Shown here piece after piece: positions 20,051 through 32,092 of a DNA stretch of 64,000 bases (its first letter is position 1; each line of letters starts with the position of its first letter). The position numbers and the translations under genes were made by a program. Source of the stretch: Plasmopara viticola (lineage: Eukaryota > Oomycota > Peronosporomycetes > Peronosporales > Peronosporaceae); assembly GCA_001695595.3 (NCBI GenBank), contig MBPM02000002.1, positions 2,517,608 to 2,581,607 on the forward strand. Reading direction: 5' to 3'. The notes beneath the pieces are model-generated. The model was not told the origin of the DNA. It was given only the letters and a program-made list of their open reading frames with translations, and did not search any database.

Positions 20051-23000
20051 TGTAGAGCCTATAGATATGTGAATGACATTGTTAAGCGCAATTTAACCAT
20101 CGGCTTAAAAAAGTGGCGCCTCAGTGCGCATACTTAGTAGTGTGACTTCGAGCAAATGCTTGACTCTTTTGACTCTTTTTGTCAAACTCTCTTTTTGAGG
20201 ATAGTCTATTGCTGGCGTCAGTTGGACGAATGTTTGATAAAAGGGCAGCGATAAAGCGCGGGTCTCTATCTGACTCCATCGCCAATATACAAATACCGTA
20301 TATATAATATCTTTGCTATTTTTTCCCAATCACCGAAACATGTGTCAATTACACCATTTTGCTGAAATTTCACGTATGTCCTTATCGCCATTAGTCTCCG
20401 ACAAGTTAACGATAACGCTGAGACTTATGTTATCCCAACAATCTACCAATGCTAAAAGGTACTGCAAAAATGCCTTTATGTGCGTCCTGTATAGGTCCTA
20501 AGGTCGGTCTCAAATGTTCTCACATACTAAGCCACCTCCTTGTACATGTGGGGGTCCACCCATGTGCTATGGATGCCAATGAAAACGCTCTCTTCTTATG
20601 ACCGTTAACTAGGGTACCAGATTTATTTAAAAGCTGTACTTAACGTCATCGTCGTACAAATAAACGACTCGGGCTGAATCTGCCTGATTTACTATATAGT
20701 GGAGAGTTGATCTACTTTCTGCAGCCACGATTGCGGCACTCGACTTAATCGTAACACCTTTGACTGCGATGATGAATCGTAATCAAGCCTTAAATTGGCA
20801 CCCATTTTAGAAGTTTGACAAACTCAATGCTTGCTGGTCGAAGTTGCGTCGGCAAGAACATTGAAGTTGCCAGACTTGTATTCGGCGCGAAAATTGTATC
20901 GATGAAAAGTGACTATTATTTTGCTATTCCACCAGACTAGGGGTCGTAATACATTTCCGTCTCGAGTATACATGGTCTGGAAGGACTATAAAAGGCTTTA
21001 AACCAAAAAAATACACTTAGAATTTCAATTCAAGGTGAGTAACTCTCTCTTGTATATACGTAAAATTTGTCCGGCAGCCCTAAGCTGCGTGAACTAGAAT
21101 GAGAATATATGCTCACAACCACTTGCAGTAACACGCAGCCGAGAGTACAGTCGGAAGCTTCGCGAATGACGGGTTTGTCTTGTACAACTAGACCAATATA
21201 ATTGCTGCTGAAGGCTTTAATTTATGTTTTTACAAGTGTCCTGGTACTGGCTCTATCAGCATCGCACAACATTTTTTTTAATATATCAGACAAAGGATTT
21301 CCAAGACCCGCTTAGCCAGCAGCACACAATTAGGTGTGCCTTACCACTTTTTTTTCTTCTATTTATGAGCTCGGCGTTGGCCAAAATAGGACGGGATATG
21401 CTTTTTTGAAATCAGTGTACGATGTTTAGCTGCTTACAAAGCAGCTGAGGGTTTTATTCTCCTTCAACGCAAAGCTAAATTAAAAGATAATCGTACAAGG
21501 CTCTATGTTCTCCATAACCTTGTATAGCGGGCCTTATGTGGCCTATATAAACTTATAGTTCCAGCTAGTTTCCTCCAAAGCGATTGACGAATAGCTCGTC
21601 AAACTACGTCTTGGCAAAAGCCAGTTTTCCTCAATGCAATTAAGCAAACAGACAATCTAACGTCGCCGGGGCGACATGTTGGTCTTGATAAATACTCTCA
21701 TGGCATGCATCATAGTACACTTACCGCCGTGAGGTGTATAACTGACTTCATTGTTCGAATTGTTAGTATACGCCTTTCATATCTGTTGGATGATACAATG
21801 GACACCCAACACGTTGTCAATTAACGCATCTTTACTTGAAGTTGGTGATTGTGCAAACACTTTCCGCTTGGTTTTTAAGCACACAAAGTCGGCGACGAGT
21901 GCGATATTCGGCTCGCACGCAATGCAACTATTTGCTTTTCCAGCGATGAAGGTATCCATGGGTTCCGCACTGCTCGCGTATCAGTGAAATTACCTGGTAA
22001 AAAGGTGGCACGCGATCAATCTTAAGCCTAATTCCACAATCTAGTGAAGGTTTTAATACTAGATTTCTAGACGTCACACTAAGCTAACAATATATACCCG
22101 ATTTTAATGATGCTGTAGTACCTTCGATTTAAGGCGCAACGTGCGCTGTCTAATAGGCTGATATAAGACATCTTTGTCTCAGTAGGAGAATGTTCGTGTG
22201 AGTGTTCCATCTCTTGCACATAACCCTTCAGATGTTATCGGCTTTTACTTCAGCGTAGATCTCATTATCTTCAAATTCTATGGTGCTTAGTGACTCTGCT
22301 ACCTCTGGTCATTAAAGTGCATCTGTTGTGCCACAGCGGAGTATCTCTTCCTCCGTTTGTCAAGTACAGGGTCGTTCATGATACTTGAAATCTCGCGATC
22401 CAATTTTTTTGGCGGAGCTATGTCAGTAGTACATAATGCTGTTTTGTTATCCATCTGTGCAACAGTGCTACCCATTGTCTCTTGTATTTATGTTTTCCGC
22501 TTATGAAAGACCATACCCGCGAGTGGTGGCGCTATGTAGTTCACCTGAGGAGCCGTATTTCCCACTGTGTCTTGCTTATCTTCGTTTATCGCTTGTGCAA
22601 CTTTAACTTACACCGCTTTTTTCACCTATACAAGTGCGATTCCCACCCGTACAAGTATGACTCTTACATTCTATTCTTTTTCTTTAACGTCTTTGGCTAG
22701 TGATTCTGCCAGCAAAATCAGGCCTGCTTGAAAAGGATTTAGAGCGTACCTTTGTGGAGGTATAAGTCTTTTTAGGACTGATATAAATCGGGTGTCTAAT
22801 TATGCATGCTTTCTTTTGAATGAGCCCAATGCACTACAGGAATACATCCAGCAATCTATCGCTGCTGAGTCTTCTCTGAAAGCTCTTAGCGAGAGTTCTA
22901 AAAGTGTGTACCGCGTTACGGGAAAACAACACCTCTTCGTAAGGGCGCCCCCTCCCCTGCTGGTAATTTGCGCTATCTTGGTGCTGAGGATAAGGCTCTG

Positions 23001-24220
23001 CCAGTGTTCTTATACAGAATGAGGTGGCCTTTCTTCCGCACAGGCACGGATCATTAACCCTTTCTTAATGTAGTCGGAGCAGCAAATGTTGCTTAGTTTG
23101 GCAAGCGGGTCCACAGACACAATTCTTTGACCAAATAACTGCTACTTTATACTTCTCGGGGAAGCGAGCCTGTTTGCGGTTGTAGCTGTCAAACATTTGG
23201 TGTACCTTCATTGAATCTCTAAGCCATGAGATATATTTATAAATCGAGCAAATTTGCAAGTGATTGCGGTTAGAGCTCCAAGTTTGCTTCAAAAAGGTAC
23301 GAAGTGTTTTTTTTTTACTGTTACTTCATATATTTCTTGGACATAAAGCGCAAATGTTGAGTAGTTTTCGCAACCTTTAGCCTACCCTCCCCGGTAAGAG
23401 AGTACGAGCATCAGATACACATGATCACCCGTAACCAAGACCGTCTTAGTGGCCATATCGACCTTTTTAATTAAGAAAAACAGGCTAACTCAAGGTGGAA
23501 ATATTAAGCTTCACTTTTTTAAAAGATTAGGCACTACTGCATGGGCTACCGAAACTTGTGCTGCCTGAGCCTTCATACATAGACTATGCTCGTGAAGACC
23601 GAGCGCTGTGACGTGATTCGGCTATTTGGTTAAAGGAAGGACTGCAAATGCAGCCACTTCTTCGTGGAAGTTATTAGGTCTTCTTAGCAGTGCGAGCTGC
23701 ACGTCGATCAGATACTAGTAGGCAGTCTTGTTTATTTCGGAGCTTTTGCGAAGATTAAAAGCAATTACATACCTGCGGGGGAGTAGGAGTCACTGCAAAG
23801 TGCTACTAGTTTTGCTGGCAACTTGCACAAAGGAAACGCGCAAGAAGAAATGTTTTATATTGGTTACGATCTCTTACTATTTCTGGTCTTAAGGCGATTG
23901 ATGTGTAATAGAATGCGTTAAATACGAACGACTCAAAGCGGATAACATGAGGTTGAGCGAGTAGCTCAAAAATTGCCTTGAGTAGCGGTTTTCGACATGA
24001 GAAACGATCAAGAAAAAGCCATTGCCGGGAGAATTCGAGCAGAGAATTCAACACAAAATGGTGGTCGAGAAGAGGTTCTCTCTTATGCTTTAGATAGAAA
24101 AGGTAAGGGATGGGTTTATGTAGTGAGTAGTCGCAAAGTGATTCAAGCGCGGAAGAGCCTCACTTTGCACTCGAGTCCACATGAAGAAGAGCACGGGCTG
24201 GTAGCACTTTGCTCATGATA
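20051..24220. other. No gene recognised
   Basis: Apart from the weak repeat at about 20110-20300 (related to 3235-3400, and near 20113 sharing GGCGCCTCAG with 8288), I see no domain, element end or RNA gene. Short open frames overlap on both strands without motifs. A small imperfect palindrome, ACATGTGGGGGTCCACCCATGT, sits near 20543. Confidence 0.5.
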
Positions 24221-24229
24221 TAAACAAGC

Positions 24230-24930
24230 TGAACGACGGCACCAGCGGCATTTACTACGTGAGCAGTAGGTCACGTCAGACGGGAATTTTCGAGAAAAAT
24301 TATCCGGTACACAACAAGGAATTCTAGCTAAGCACTGCGCTCTGGTTAATGGCAGAGTTTATGTTCTCAGTAAGCCGACATTTACTATTTAAACCGATCG
24401 CGCGTTGCTGAATACAGTAGCGATAAGTCGTTATCTCTTCAGTCGCGTGCATCGGTGACTTTGATTTTTCTCGGGGTACAACTTTGTGGTACATCACATG
24501 CCGATAAGGAGCGCTATTTCTTATAATTACACAATTTCGACGTGTGGGTCATCGGACATCTGATGAGGAGAGCGACAAAGATTTTGATTGCGCATTCTAT
24601 ATCTCATCTGTCTCTAGCACTACCACTGTACAAATAATACAACAGTGTATCGCGTCAGCACAACTATTGTTGAACATTTGCGTACACCAAGTAAAGCAAC
24701 ACTAAAAGTACTGAACCGAGCTCCGCGAAGCCAGATTCATCGAAACCAGCTCGACGGTGTGCTGCAATCGAACAGCACTTATAGAATCGACACTTCGGAC
24801 ATAGTTGCTCCTTGCAAGAATGCCTTTTTATGCGCAAAGATCTTTCACGACAATTATGACACACCAGACATTCGTCACTTGGGTCACAAAAAGACCCTAG
24901 TGGCACTTTTGCACCATTTTTGGTAGCCTT
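24230..24930 (+). pseudogene. Ty3/gypsy RNase H and integrase zinc-domain remnant
   Basis: Near 24230-24330 one frame reads KLNDGTSGIYYVSSRSRQ then NYPVHNKEF, the typical RNase H sequence in which YPVH(D/N)KE precedes the catalytic region. A frame-shifted RVYVLSKPTFTI and TDRALL follow. The open frame 24645-24926 contains YRIDTSD, IVAPCKNAF and then YDTPDIRHLGHKKT ending HHFW, which matches the H(x)GHLG..KT...FWWP zinc-binding segment that precedes gypsy integrases. Stops and frameshifts throughout make this a dead fragment. It looks like a different gypsy lineage from the one repeated at 26.8, 42 and 45-50 kb. Confidence 0.65.
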
Positions 24931-26775
24931 AATGATATGAGTGTTCTTGTATGGCAGTCTGTTCCTCTCAAAGTACAGCTATCGCACTCTTGGTAGGCGC
25001 CAGTGCGACCTCTTCCTCTGACGACAAAGGCTATCATTTCTGAATTTATAGCCTTTGTATCTGTGTTTTTAATCGACTTTTAGAAATGTCTTATCCCAGC
25101 TCAAACTACTGCGGTGCACTATGATGATGCTGTCTTCCAACACGTCGAATCGTCCGAATCAATATTCCTAACTGAGATCTCGGTTTACGTCAAAGTAAAA
25201 ACAAAATTTGTTTGTTAATAGAATTTGCGTCCTTATTGCTTACGGTTGCTTACTTCGAGAAAGACAGACAAACAAAACGCGACTAAGTTCTTTCAATTTT
25301 TTTGCGGAGTGTGCTTTACCTATAATAAAATTTGCTATTAATAAAGTCAAGCACATATCGACGGACTCGGTGAATGTCTCCGATCTTAAGAGCGGTCTGC
25401 ACTCTCCTGACTACATATGTGGTCGCTCCAGTACTCCTTATTGGTTCACTCTAGAAAGGAGTAACTGGAAATTCCCAACCAATCGGTGTCAACACTCCTG
25501 CGCTATCCATGGCTTCCTCATGTACGCATAGCATCGCAGAGAGCGGTAGTCATTGCACCGACGCGCTTTCATATAAAACGAGCTTCTTCCTCCAGGACTT
25601 AGCCTTACGGTGATTAATCGTAGGAACCACACAGCCGCCCACGCACAATATCCTAACGCGACAAGTCGACACAGACTTTGGATCAAATCGTTTTGCTGCT
25701 TCGTCAACCAGTCACTGAAAATGTACTTGACGCACTGCAGTTTCCAGTATATAAGCTAAGGTAAATTGGGGGAAAGCCATGGTCGAATTACAGTGCGACC
25801 CCTTGCTTAGGATATAGACTATTTTAAAAGATTTAATAAAGGTTTGCCAATTCCGAGTCGTGGCGCGAGTAAGCATGGGCCACACAATACATGATCGCTT
25901 AAGGATCTAAACTCACACGAAATGCCAATACTTACCTTGGTAGAATAGCACCCGATATTTTTTCTAGCGCCTTTCTTACGTGAGACAGCCCTCCTTTTTT
26001 GCGCACCAAAATCATACGGATCCAACAGACGAAGCCGGCTCAAGCAGTTCAGTTGCCGTCGCCTCGGGGCCCTGAGTACGTTGATCCGCGCATTCGGCTT
26101 CTTCCTGTGCATCATACAGGATGTTACACATACTTCTTCACCATTCTGTCAGGTCAGAGCGCTTGTACCACCACCATAACGGAAGATCGTTTATCGTTGA
26201 TCAACATAGCCCTTGCGAATCTTTAAATCCACGCGGTTCCAGCAGTACAGTAGTATGAACCTCAGTGAGAAAATTACAATTAATCACATCAAGATATGGC
26301 TTACCGTCCAATGCGAGTAAATGCTTTATAAGCTCTCTTGTCGTTCTTCGATCAATAAACAATTATAACACTAACTCCCTTATCCAATGATGTAGTCAAG
26401 ATTTTTTTACGACTTTATGCAAAGGTCGAAGTTGTTTTGTAGGCTAAACCTGCCATTTTTCGGCAAAAATGAAATCACGCGATCAAAGTACTTTTTAGCT
26501 GGTGTATACTAGAGACTCATGCATGCATTGAAGCGTTATGGACACATTTACAACATCGGCCCTGTTCGTTGAACGAGAGGCACACGATAATGGCTTGGAG
26601 TAGCTTAGGAGTCAAGAGACAGTATTGGTTGAAAATGAATTTAAGATGTTTGAGGCGCCAGGTGGAATACTTTTCGATGGTAGCAGTGATTGGCTGAAAG
26701 CGATCAGTTAGGCTATAGCAAGACAAAAATCCGTGAATGCTCTTCATTCAATATCACTTCTCAATTTACGATAAG
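24931..26775. other. No gene recognised, possible decayed integrase
   Basis: Directly after the gypsy zinc segment some integrase-like peptide may persist (APVRPLPLTTK near 25010), but it cannot be followed. The minus-strand frame 26747-26517 and the overlapping frames near 25.8-26.2 kb show no recognisable domain. Confidence 0.4.
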
Positions 26776-26779
26776 CAAC

Positions 26780-27550
26780 TTAAATGTTCACCGACCGTGC
26801 CCCGCTCGCCGCCCAAGCTTCGACCGGCAGCCGACCTTTAAAGATGCTTTCTTCGCGACTGCGTTCATAGTAGTACTTGTCGTGTCATGTTCAAGACTTC
26901 AAGGCAAGAGTGCTTAACATGGCAGAAATAAGGAATTTTTGTAATTAATTTTACAAGCCACGTAGTAGGAAGTACTAGATTACAGCGAGTAGTCTTTCAA
27001 CACGAATTTAACGTTTAGTGGTTGGTTAGTGTGCTTGCACGCTAGTGTGGATAAACCTTTAGAATTCTTTTGTTGGTCTAAGATCTAGTGGTTTTGCCTT
27101 GTGGTGAATCCCTGTGTTACTGCTGAAAAACGGAAAACTACTTCTAGAAGCTACCCCCTCGGCTATGCTAAATTTACATTTGTTACTGCTGAGCTGTTTC
27201 GTTCGGCTTCATTTTATGAAAAAACGAAAGATTAGTAAGCCTACAATTTCGGTAAAGAATACCACTGAGTTCCTAACAAGCCTTAACAAAGAGCCCGACA
27301 AGCTTTGTAAGAAGTTGTGACTGACGATGGTGAAACAGCTATATTTTGTCCAACTTATTTGAAGCGAATTTCCTAACTGCACGGACCTAGGCGCCGGGAA
27401 GTGGGTGCACGACATCTCTAAAAACTCAAAGCGTCGTATACAGCAAACTCAAGAGCATCTGAAAAGTTTATTGGACCACACTATTCATTAATACAGAAAG
27501 AGTAGACTGTAAAACAACATTTTGTCAGTTTCGTTCTTTCTTTTAGGCTT
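26780..27550 (+). repeat. Ty3/gypsy leader/LTR region, copy A
   Basis: This aligns with 45060-45830 on the same strand and with 44160-43450 on the opposite strand. Shared landmarks: GCTCGCCGCCCAA, ACAAGCCAC(G/A)TAGTAG(G/A)AAGT near 26955, TGCACGCTAGTG near 27035, GAGCTGTTTCGTTCGGCTTC near 27192. Exact LTR ends could not be fixed because no matching 3' copy is visible. The peptide LLLLSCFVRLHFMKKRK from 27180 recurs in the minus-strand copy as VLLLSCFVWLRCMEKR. Confidence 0.65.
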
Positions 27551-27559
27551 TATTAAGGC

Positions 27560-28690
27560 ATGACCGATTATACAGAGAACGCTGAGAAGTCCTGCAAGTA
27601 TGGCCCAACAAAAGGCCGTACAGCAGAGTCTTTAGCTCCAAACTCAAGACCTTGTCAACAGAGCCATCTCGACGTTAATAAAACTTTTCTGCCAACGCTT
27701 TGCTCTAGATCACGAGTGCCGACTCCGAACGATGCGGCTAGTGCCAATGACCAAGCGGATGCGCCCGCTCAGGCTAATGTTACTCTTACTACAGCTACAG
27801 GAAATGGCATACGGTTCATGCAGCAATTACTGTTATTTGTCGCCCAGCAACAAAAGCACTATCGAGTCCAGATGCAAGCTTAGATGCAAGCCAAATGGAA
27901 CAGGCTTATGAGCGCTCCGAATTTTTCGTCGCACGAAGATGTGAGCAGAAAAAGATAGATCTTCCTCTTTGTGAAGAATGGTTTAGCAAAAATATTTAAT
28001 TATAAAACTTCGCAACAAAACAGCACTTTGTCAATGAGCGCCACTTAATGACAACAAAGTCGTCCGACTTTGTGACGCCTATATCAAGTACTTAAGGCAA
28101 ATTCGTGTTAAAATGGCATTGCGTCTCTATAGTCGACCGTAAAAGCATGAACGAGCACAAGGCATGGACACTTTTTTAAACCAAACTGTGTACACGCTGC
28201 AGTTAAAATATTCGAGCAATGTCTTCGAAAGTGTATTTGTAATCTAGACCAATAAAAAAACTATCCACGAGTTCGTCTTTGAATGTCAGGACTTGATGTC
28301 CCAGATAGAATCGGAAATCAGTGAACTGAGAAAGCGACTTTTTCCCAAAGTGAAAACCCGAAAGTGACTGCGAGATTGATCAAGGAATAAAGTCTGAGTA
28401 CTCTTTGAAAAGCCAGTGAAAACGCCTCAACTTTGGAATTGCCCGTTGCTCGGGGAGACCAAATCGTAAATCGGCCAAGCCGTTCAGGACGGTGCCTGAT
28501 AAACCGGGTAATCGTGCGAACAAGTCACGACCCCAGTAATCAAAGCATTTTGAAAAGGGAAAGAACAAGAAAGACGAATGGACCAAATGGGCATCATGGC
28601 TTTGTCGATCACCTGTCGCCGCAGTCTACCGCTTTTAACGTTAAAAGACATTTTGTTGCATAAAAGGTGCACTGTATTATATTGGGCACA
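27560..28690 (+). pseudogene. Ty3/gypsy gag remnant, copy A
   Basis: The open frame 27560-27883 starts MTDYTENAEKS and ends with a glutamine-rich stretch MQQLLLFVAQQQKHYRVQ, a common gag N-terminus in oomycete gypsy elements. Further on, after stops, TIHEFVFECQDLMSQIESEI near 28260 corresponds to the gag core. The same regions occur in the copies at 41.9 and 46.4 kb. No uninterrupted gag frame remains. Confidence 0.65.
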
Positions 28691-29480
28691 AGCTAAGGGT
28701 GAGAGGTTGGTCAAGAAAGACGGGTCACCGCCTTCATCGACAATGGATGTTTATCATATTGTATTCGAAGATTGAGTGAAGCGACATGAGCTCGAAGCGA
28801 CTAGGTTGAGATGATAACACACGACTTTGGTTACGACTCTAGCCCGTCAAGCCGTACACATAAAATCGCAGATTTCTGGCATCTCTTTTAACATCGGAAA
28901 TGCTCCAAGCCATGTGTAATCTTAAGAGTAAGGATGTTAGTATTGGCATGATACGGCTTCGTGAGCAAGATTCAGATATAATTTGGTTAACAAGACGCAT
29001 GACAACTCTAACTGGAACGGAGCACCATGCGTCATTATAACTAAACTCGCATAATTAGTTCCGGCGTGATGTGTTGCTAAGCTTAGCATAAACCAATTTA
29101 GCTTAGCATCGGTCACAAGGCCACTATGGCAGTCAAAACCGATGCAGCAACTTCTTCTCATCAATTCTTGAGAATCTTGCGTCACGACGAAGACATTGAA
29201 GCTGTCTTTGTGATGATTCCGAGAAGACCGAGCGCCTTAAGAATCCAATGTGGAAATCCATTGAGGTCAGACAGGCCTTTGAATCGCTACACGAGTACGC
29301 GGACTCCTTTTCCGCACAAAGCCTCCAAGCTAGACACTTACAGTACAGGAATAATATTAGCACAACATTTATCCTGGTACCAAGCTTTCGACCGTCAAAC
29401 AATGGCGCCAGAGTCCTCAAGAGTGCAGGACAATCCAAGTATGGATCAAAGAAAAATTTCAGGTAAGCATTATTCGGCCA
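28690..29480 (+). pseudogene. Ty3/gypsy protease and linker remnant, copy A
   Basis: Following gag, fragments in shifting frames (KKDGSP, FED then VKRHELEATRL near 28770) match the protease region of the other copies. Near 29170 the peptide LRHDEDIEAVFVM is followed by KSIEVRQAFESLHEYADS in another frame. The equivalent peptide LRHNKDIEAVFVINP is found in the copy at about 42825. Several stops and at least two frame changes are present. Confidence 0.6.
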
Positions 29481-29689
29481 CGTCCGTCTGCCTTTTTGGC
29501 ACCATCGTTTTGTGTCGAGAAATGTGTAGGTTGGCACATTGTGTACAATTTATGTAGCGACAACCTTGCGAGCGATAGCAATGCCGCGTGAAAACAACAC
29601 TTCTAGCGCCGTTTTCGGAAGCGATTGGTTTTTGTGCATAGATCTACTCTGAGGTTACTACCACGTATACCTAATGTTTCATTTACCGC

Positions 29690-29810
29690 GTTTTCGACCA
29701 CATATCGTCTATGTTAGTGAATATTGTCGCTCCCAAGGGGCTAAGCGAAAGCCCGGGAATGTCTAAACTGCTTTTGCAGAAATAGCAAGACACATTTTTC
29801 TGGAAAGCTC
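29690..29810 (+). pseudogene. Ty3/gypsy reverse transcriptase scrap, copy A
   Basis: The block GGGGCTAAGCGAAAGCCCGG and the following ~40 bp align with 47868-47920, which encodes the reverse-transcriptase segment GLSGSPGTFHQL in the fullest copy. No further part of the element can be followed downstream. Confidence 0.5.
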
Positions 29811-32092
29811 TCCACTAAACATCAGCTCTGAATTTGCTTGAAGCAACTAAAACTCCTCCTCCTTCACCTACCTTACCGTCTAAGCCTTGTTCGAAATCGA
29901 CCGACCTCCAAGAATCTTTCTCCACGACCGTTTTACAGTGAACGGATCCTCGGAGCTGTTAAGAATTCTTTTTGAAGCGATTTTGCGCTCATAAACTTGA
30001 GCTAAAATAGTGATTAGCTAAATTATCCGGAGAGCAAACATCTCGAGATGCCGTGCCAGAATTAACATTTCTATTTTCATCAGCAACGGCGGTGCGATCA
30101 TCATACGCTATGATGTCAAGATGCATATCATGTAAGCCGCGAAAACACAAGTTGTTCACTTCTTTTTTCATTGAAGGACGGCAAGGAATGTAGGCTTTGA
30201 AAAGCCAATTGAAATTATCGAATTTTGCGCTTTTTTGTGGTGGCTGCCAATGCATCTGCAAAAACTGTCAGCGCACCTTATTCGCCGTAGAGTCAGCACA
30301 AATGTCGTCCGCGTCTTCATCAAGAATAACAATATTAATTTGAGTGAAGCAAACCCGCTTTATGTGCTCTGGGGCCTTACTACATACACGGCGGACTTAA
30401 GCTGTAGCCTCAAATAATGCATGGAAAGCTGCTGGAATTAAACCTTGCCTAAGAATAGTATATAAATATATACATATATATTCCAGGAAATAGTACATTA
30501 TATGCACATCTGTGGTACAAATCTTACAGCCTGATTCTATAATTTAGCTTATTGTGCATCTTTGCTATATATAGTGTAGATTTAATACCTCGCGAAAACA
30601 ATAAAAGTTACACGGTAATACAGTATCGATCGTGCCTTTTTTAAAAGTATTCAACGCATGGGTTATTTTACCGGGGTGCAGGGCGTTAAGAGCAGCACTT
30701 CTAGATTATCGCTGCTTAAAAATTTTGACAGCCTGTTTCACTTGCGCTTTGCCACATTCGGAAAGCGCAATCACTCCATATTTTGATGAAAATGCACTTC
30801 CAATTGCTCTCCATATCTTATAAATTATTTTACCGACCGAGGGCTTAGGTGATGAAAACAGACTTTCTATCTGCAGCACACTTGTGGGAAATGAGTACGA
30901 CAATACAGCACTTTCCTATATTTTTTCTTTATCTTAAAAGCATCTTCGCTCTTTACATTTTTAATACGAGTGAAGCACTTCAACCGCGACGTATATAATA
31001 TATTTTGGGCTATCATTAATAATAGGATAGTCGTTTCCAAGGGTATGTTTGTGCTAAAGATTTTGTTCATGTCGATAAGTCACCACGTGAGCGAATGGGT
31101 TCTTTGAGGTTGCGCATATTTGACTATGCTCCTGGCTCCAAATGTGAAATTTAAAGTCGAGCGTTTCGTTACAATGATTTGGACGAGCGACCTACTTCAC
31201 ACGAAAAAGCAAGATCTGCTCAAATCCGAGAACAGAAACTCATCAATTTTTTAAAGTAAATATCCTCTCAGCTAGTTTGTGTGTGCGCTGCCTCAACGAC
31301 ATTTTTACCTGTATAATCGACATCTCAAATAATACCTGCGTCAGGCTTCTTTGCGTCTATTTTGGAGAAATTGTAGGCAATTATACCATGATCAACAAAG
31401 CATAGTAGTCCCGCGTCTTGCATCTGAGCGAACTTGTGTGTAGTAATCAAAGTGTTAGGGCGTGTGTGTATACGCGTTCGAATGACTGATTTGGCCAGTA
31501 AATTTTCTTCAATGGACGTCGTCATGATAGGGTTATGGCTGCAATACCAGCCGGAGGTGAGAATGCATCTGGGATAGTGGATTGAGATAGGCATTGATTA
31601 AGCTAAGCTTATGGGTAACATGACACAACTCTACAAGAATGCTTGCGCATGCTTTAAGCGATGGTACGTAAGCTAACAAAGCGAGGACACAGCTCTTCGA
31701 ATAGCCATAGCGATTGGAAAGGCATTTCTTAAACGTTATATGAATATGCATTGCTTGTCAGAGATTGCCCGGCTTTCCAATTTAAACGGTCTTTATGTAG
31801 GATTGACGATAGCCCTTTTACTGTATTTCGCGAGTGTATCCATCTTTTTTCGGTAATTCGACATAGCTGCCGAAAACAGGCGTCAAACTATGGGCGGAGG
31901 TGACCAAGGCGAAAGGTGCATAGACGACATCTTTGTCGTCGTGCATCTTTCTCTTTACAAATCCACGATGTGGTTGTGGCGTCCGTCATCTTGTCCCGAA
32001 TCAAAACACTGCAGCGAAAAAGAATGCCGCAGCAGATTCAAATTCGAATTTGCCTTGCAGCACTCAAAGCGTCACTCTTCGGTACAAGGCAA
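29811..32092. other. No gene recognised upstream of the FAD oxidase
   Basis: Short unsupported frames only, with an AT dinucleotide-rich tract near 30460-30485. The last ~180 bp probably hold the promoter and leader of the FAD oxidase. A weak initiator-like GCATCTTTCTCTTTAC occurs near 31943, about 150 bp before the chosen start. Confidence 0.5.

Noticed and set aside
24664..24906. Cysteine-rich minus-strand frame (CLVCHNC, CPKCRFYKCC)
   Set aside because: It looks like a zinc-binding protein, but the opposite strand encodes a recognisable gypsy integrase zinc segment, so the cysteines are a shadow of that sequence.
31916..32092. N-terminal 59-residue extension of the FAD oxidase
   Set aside because: Basic, low-similarity sequence that would hide a good signal peptide; family length fits the start at 32093.
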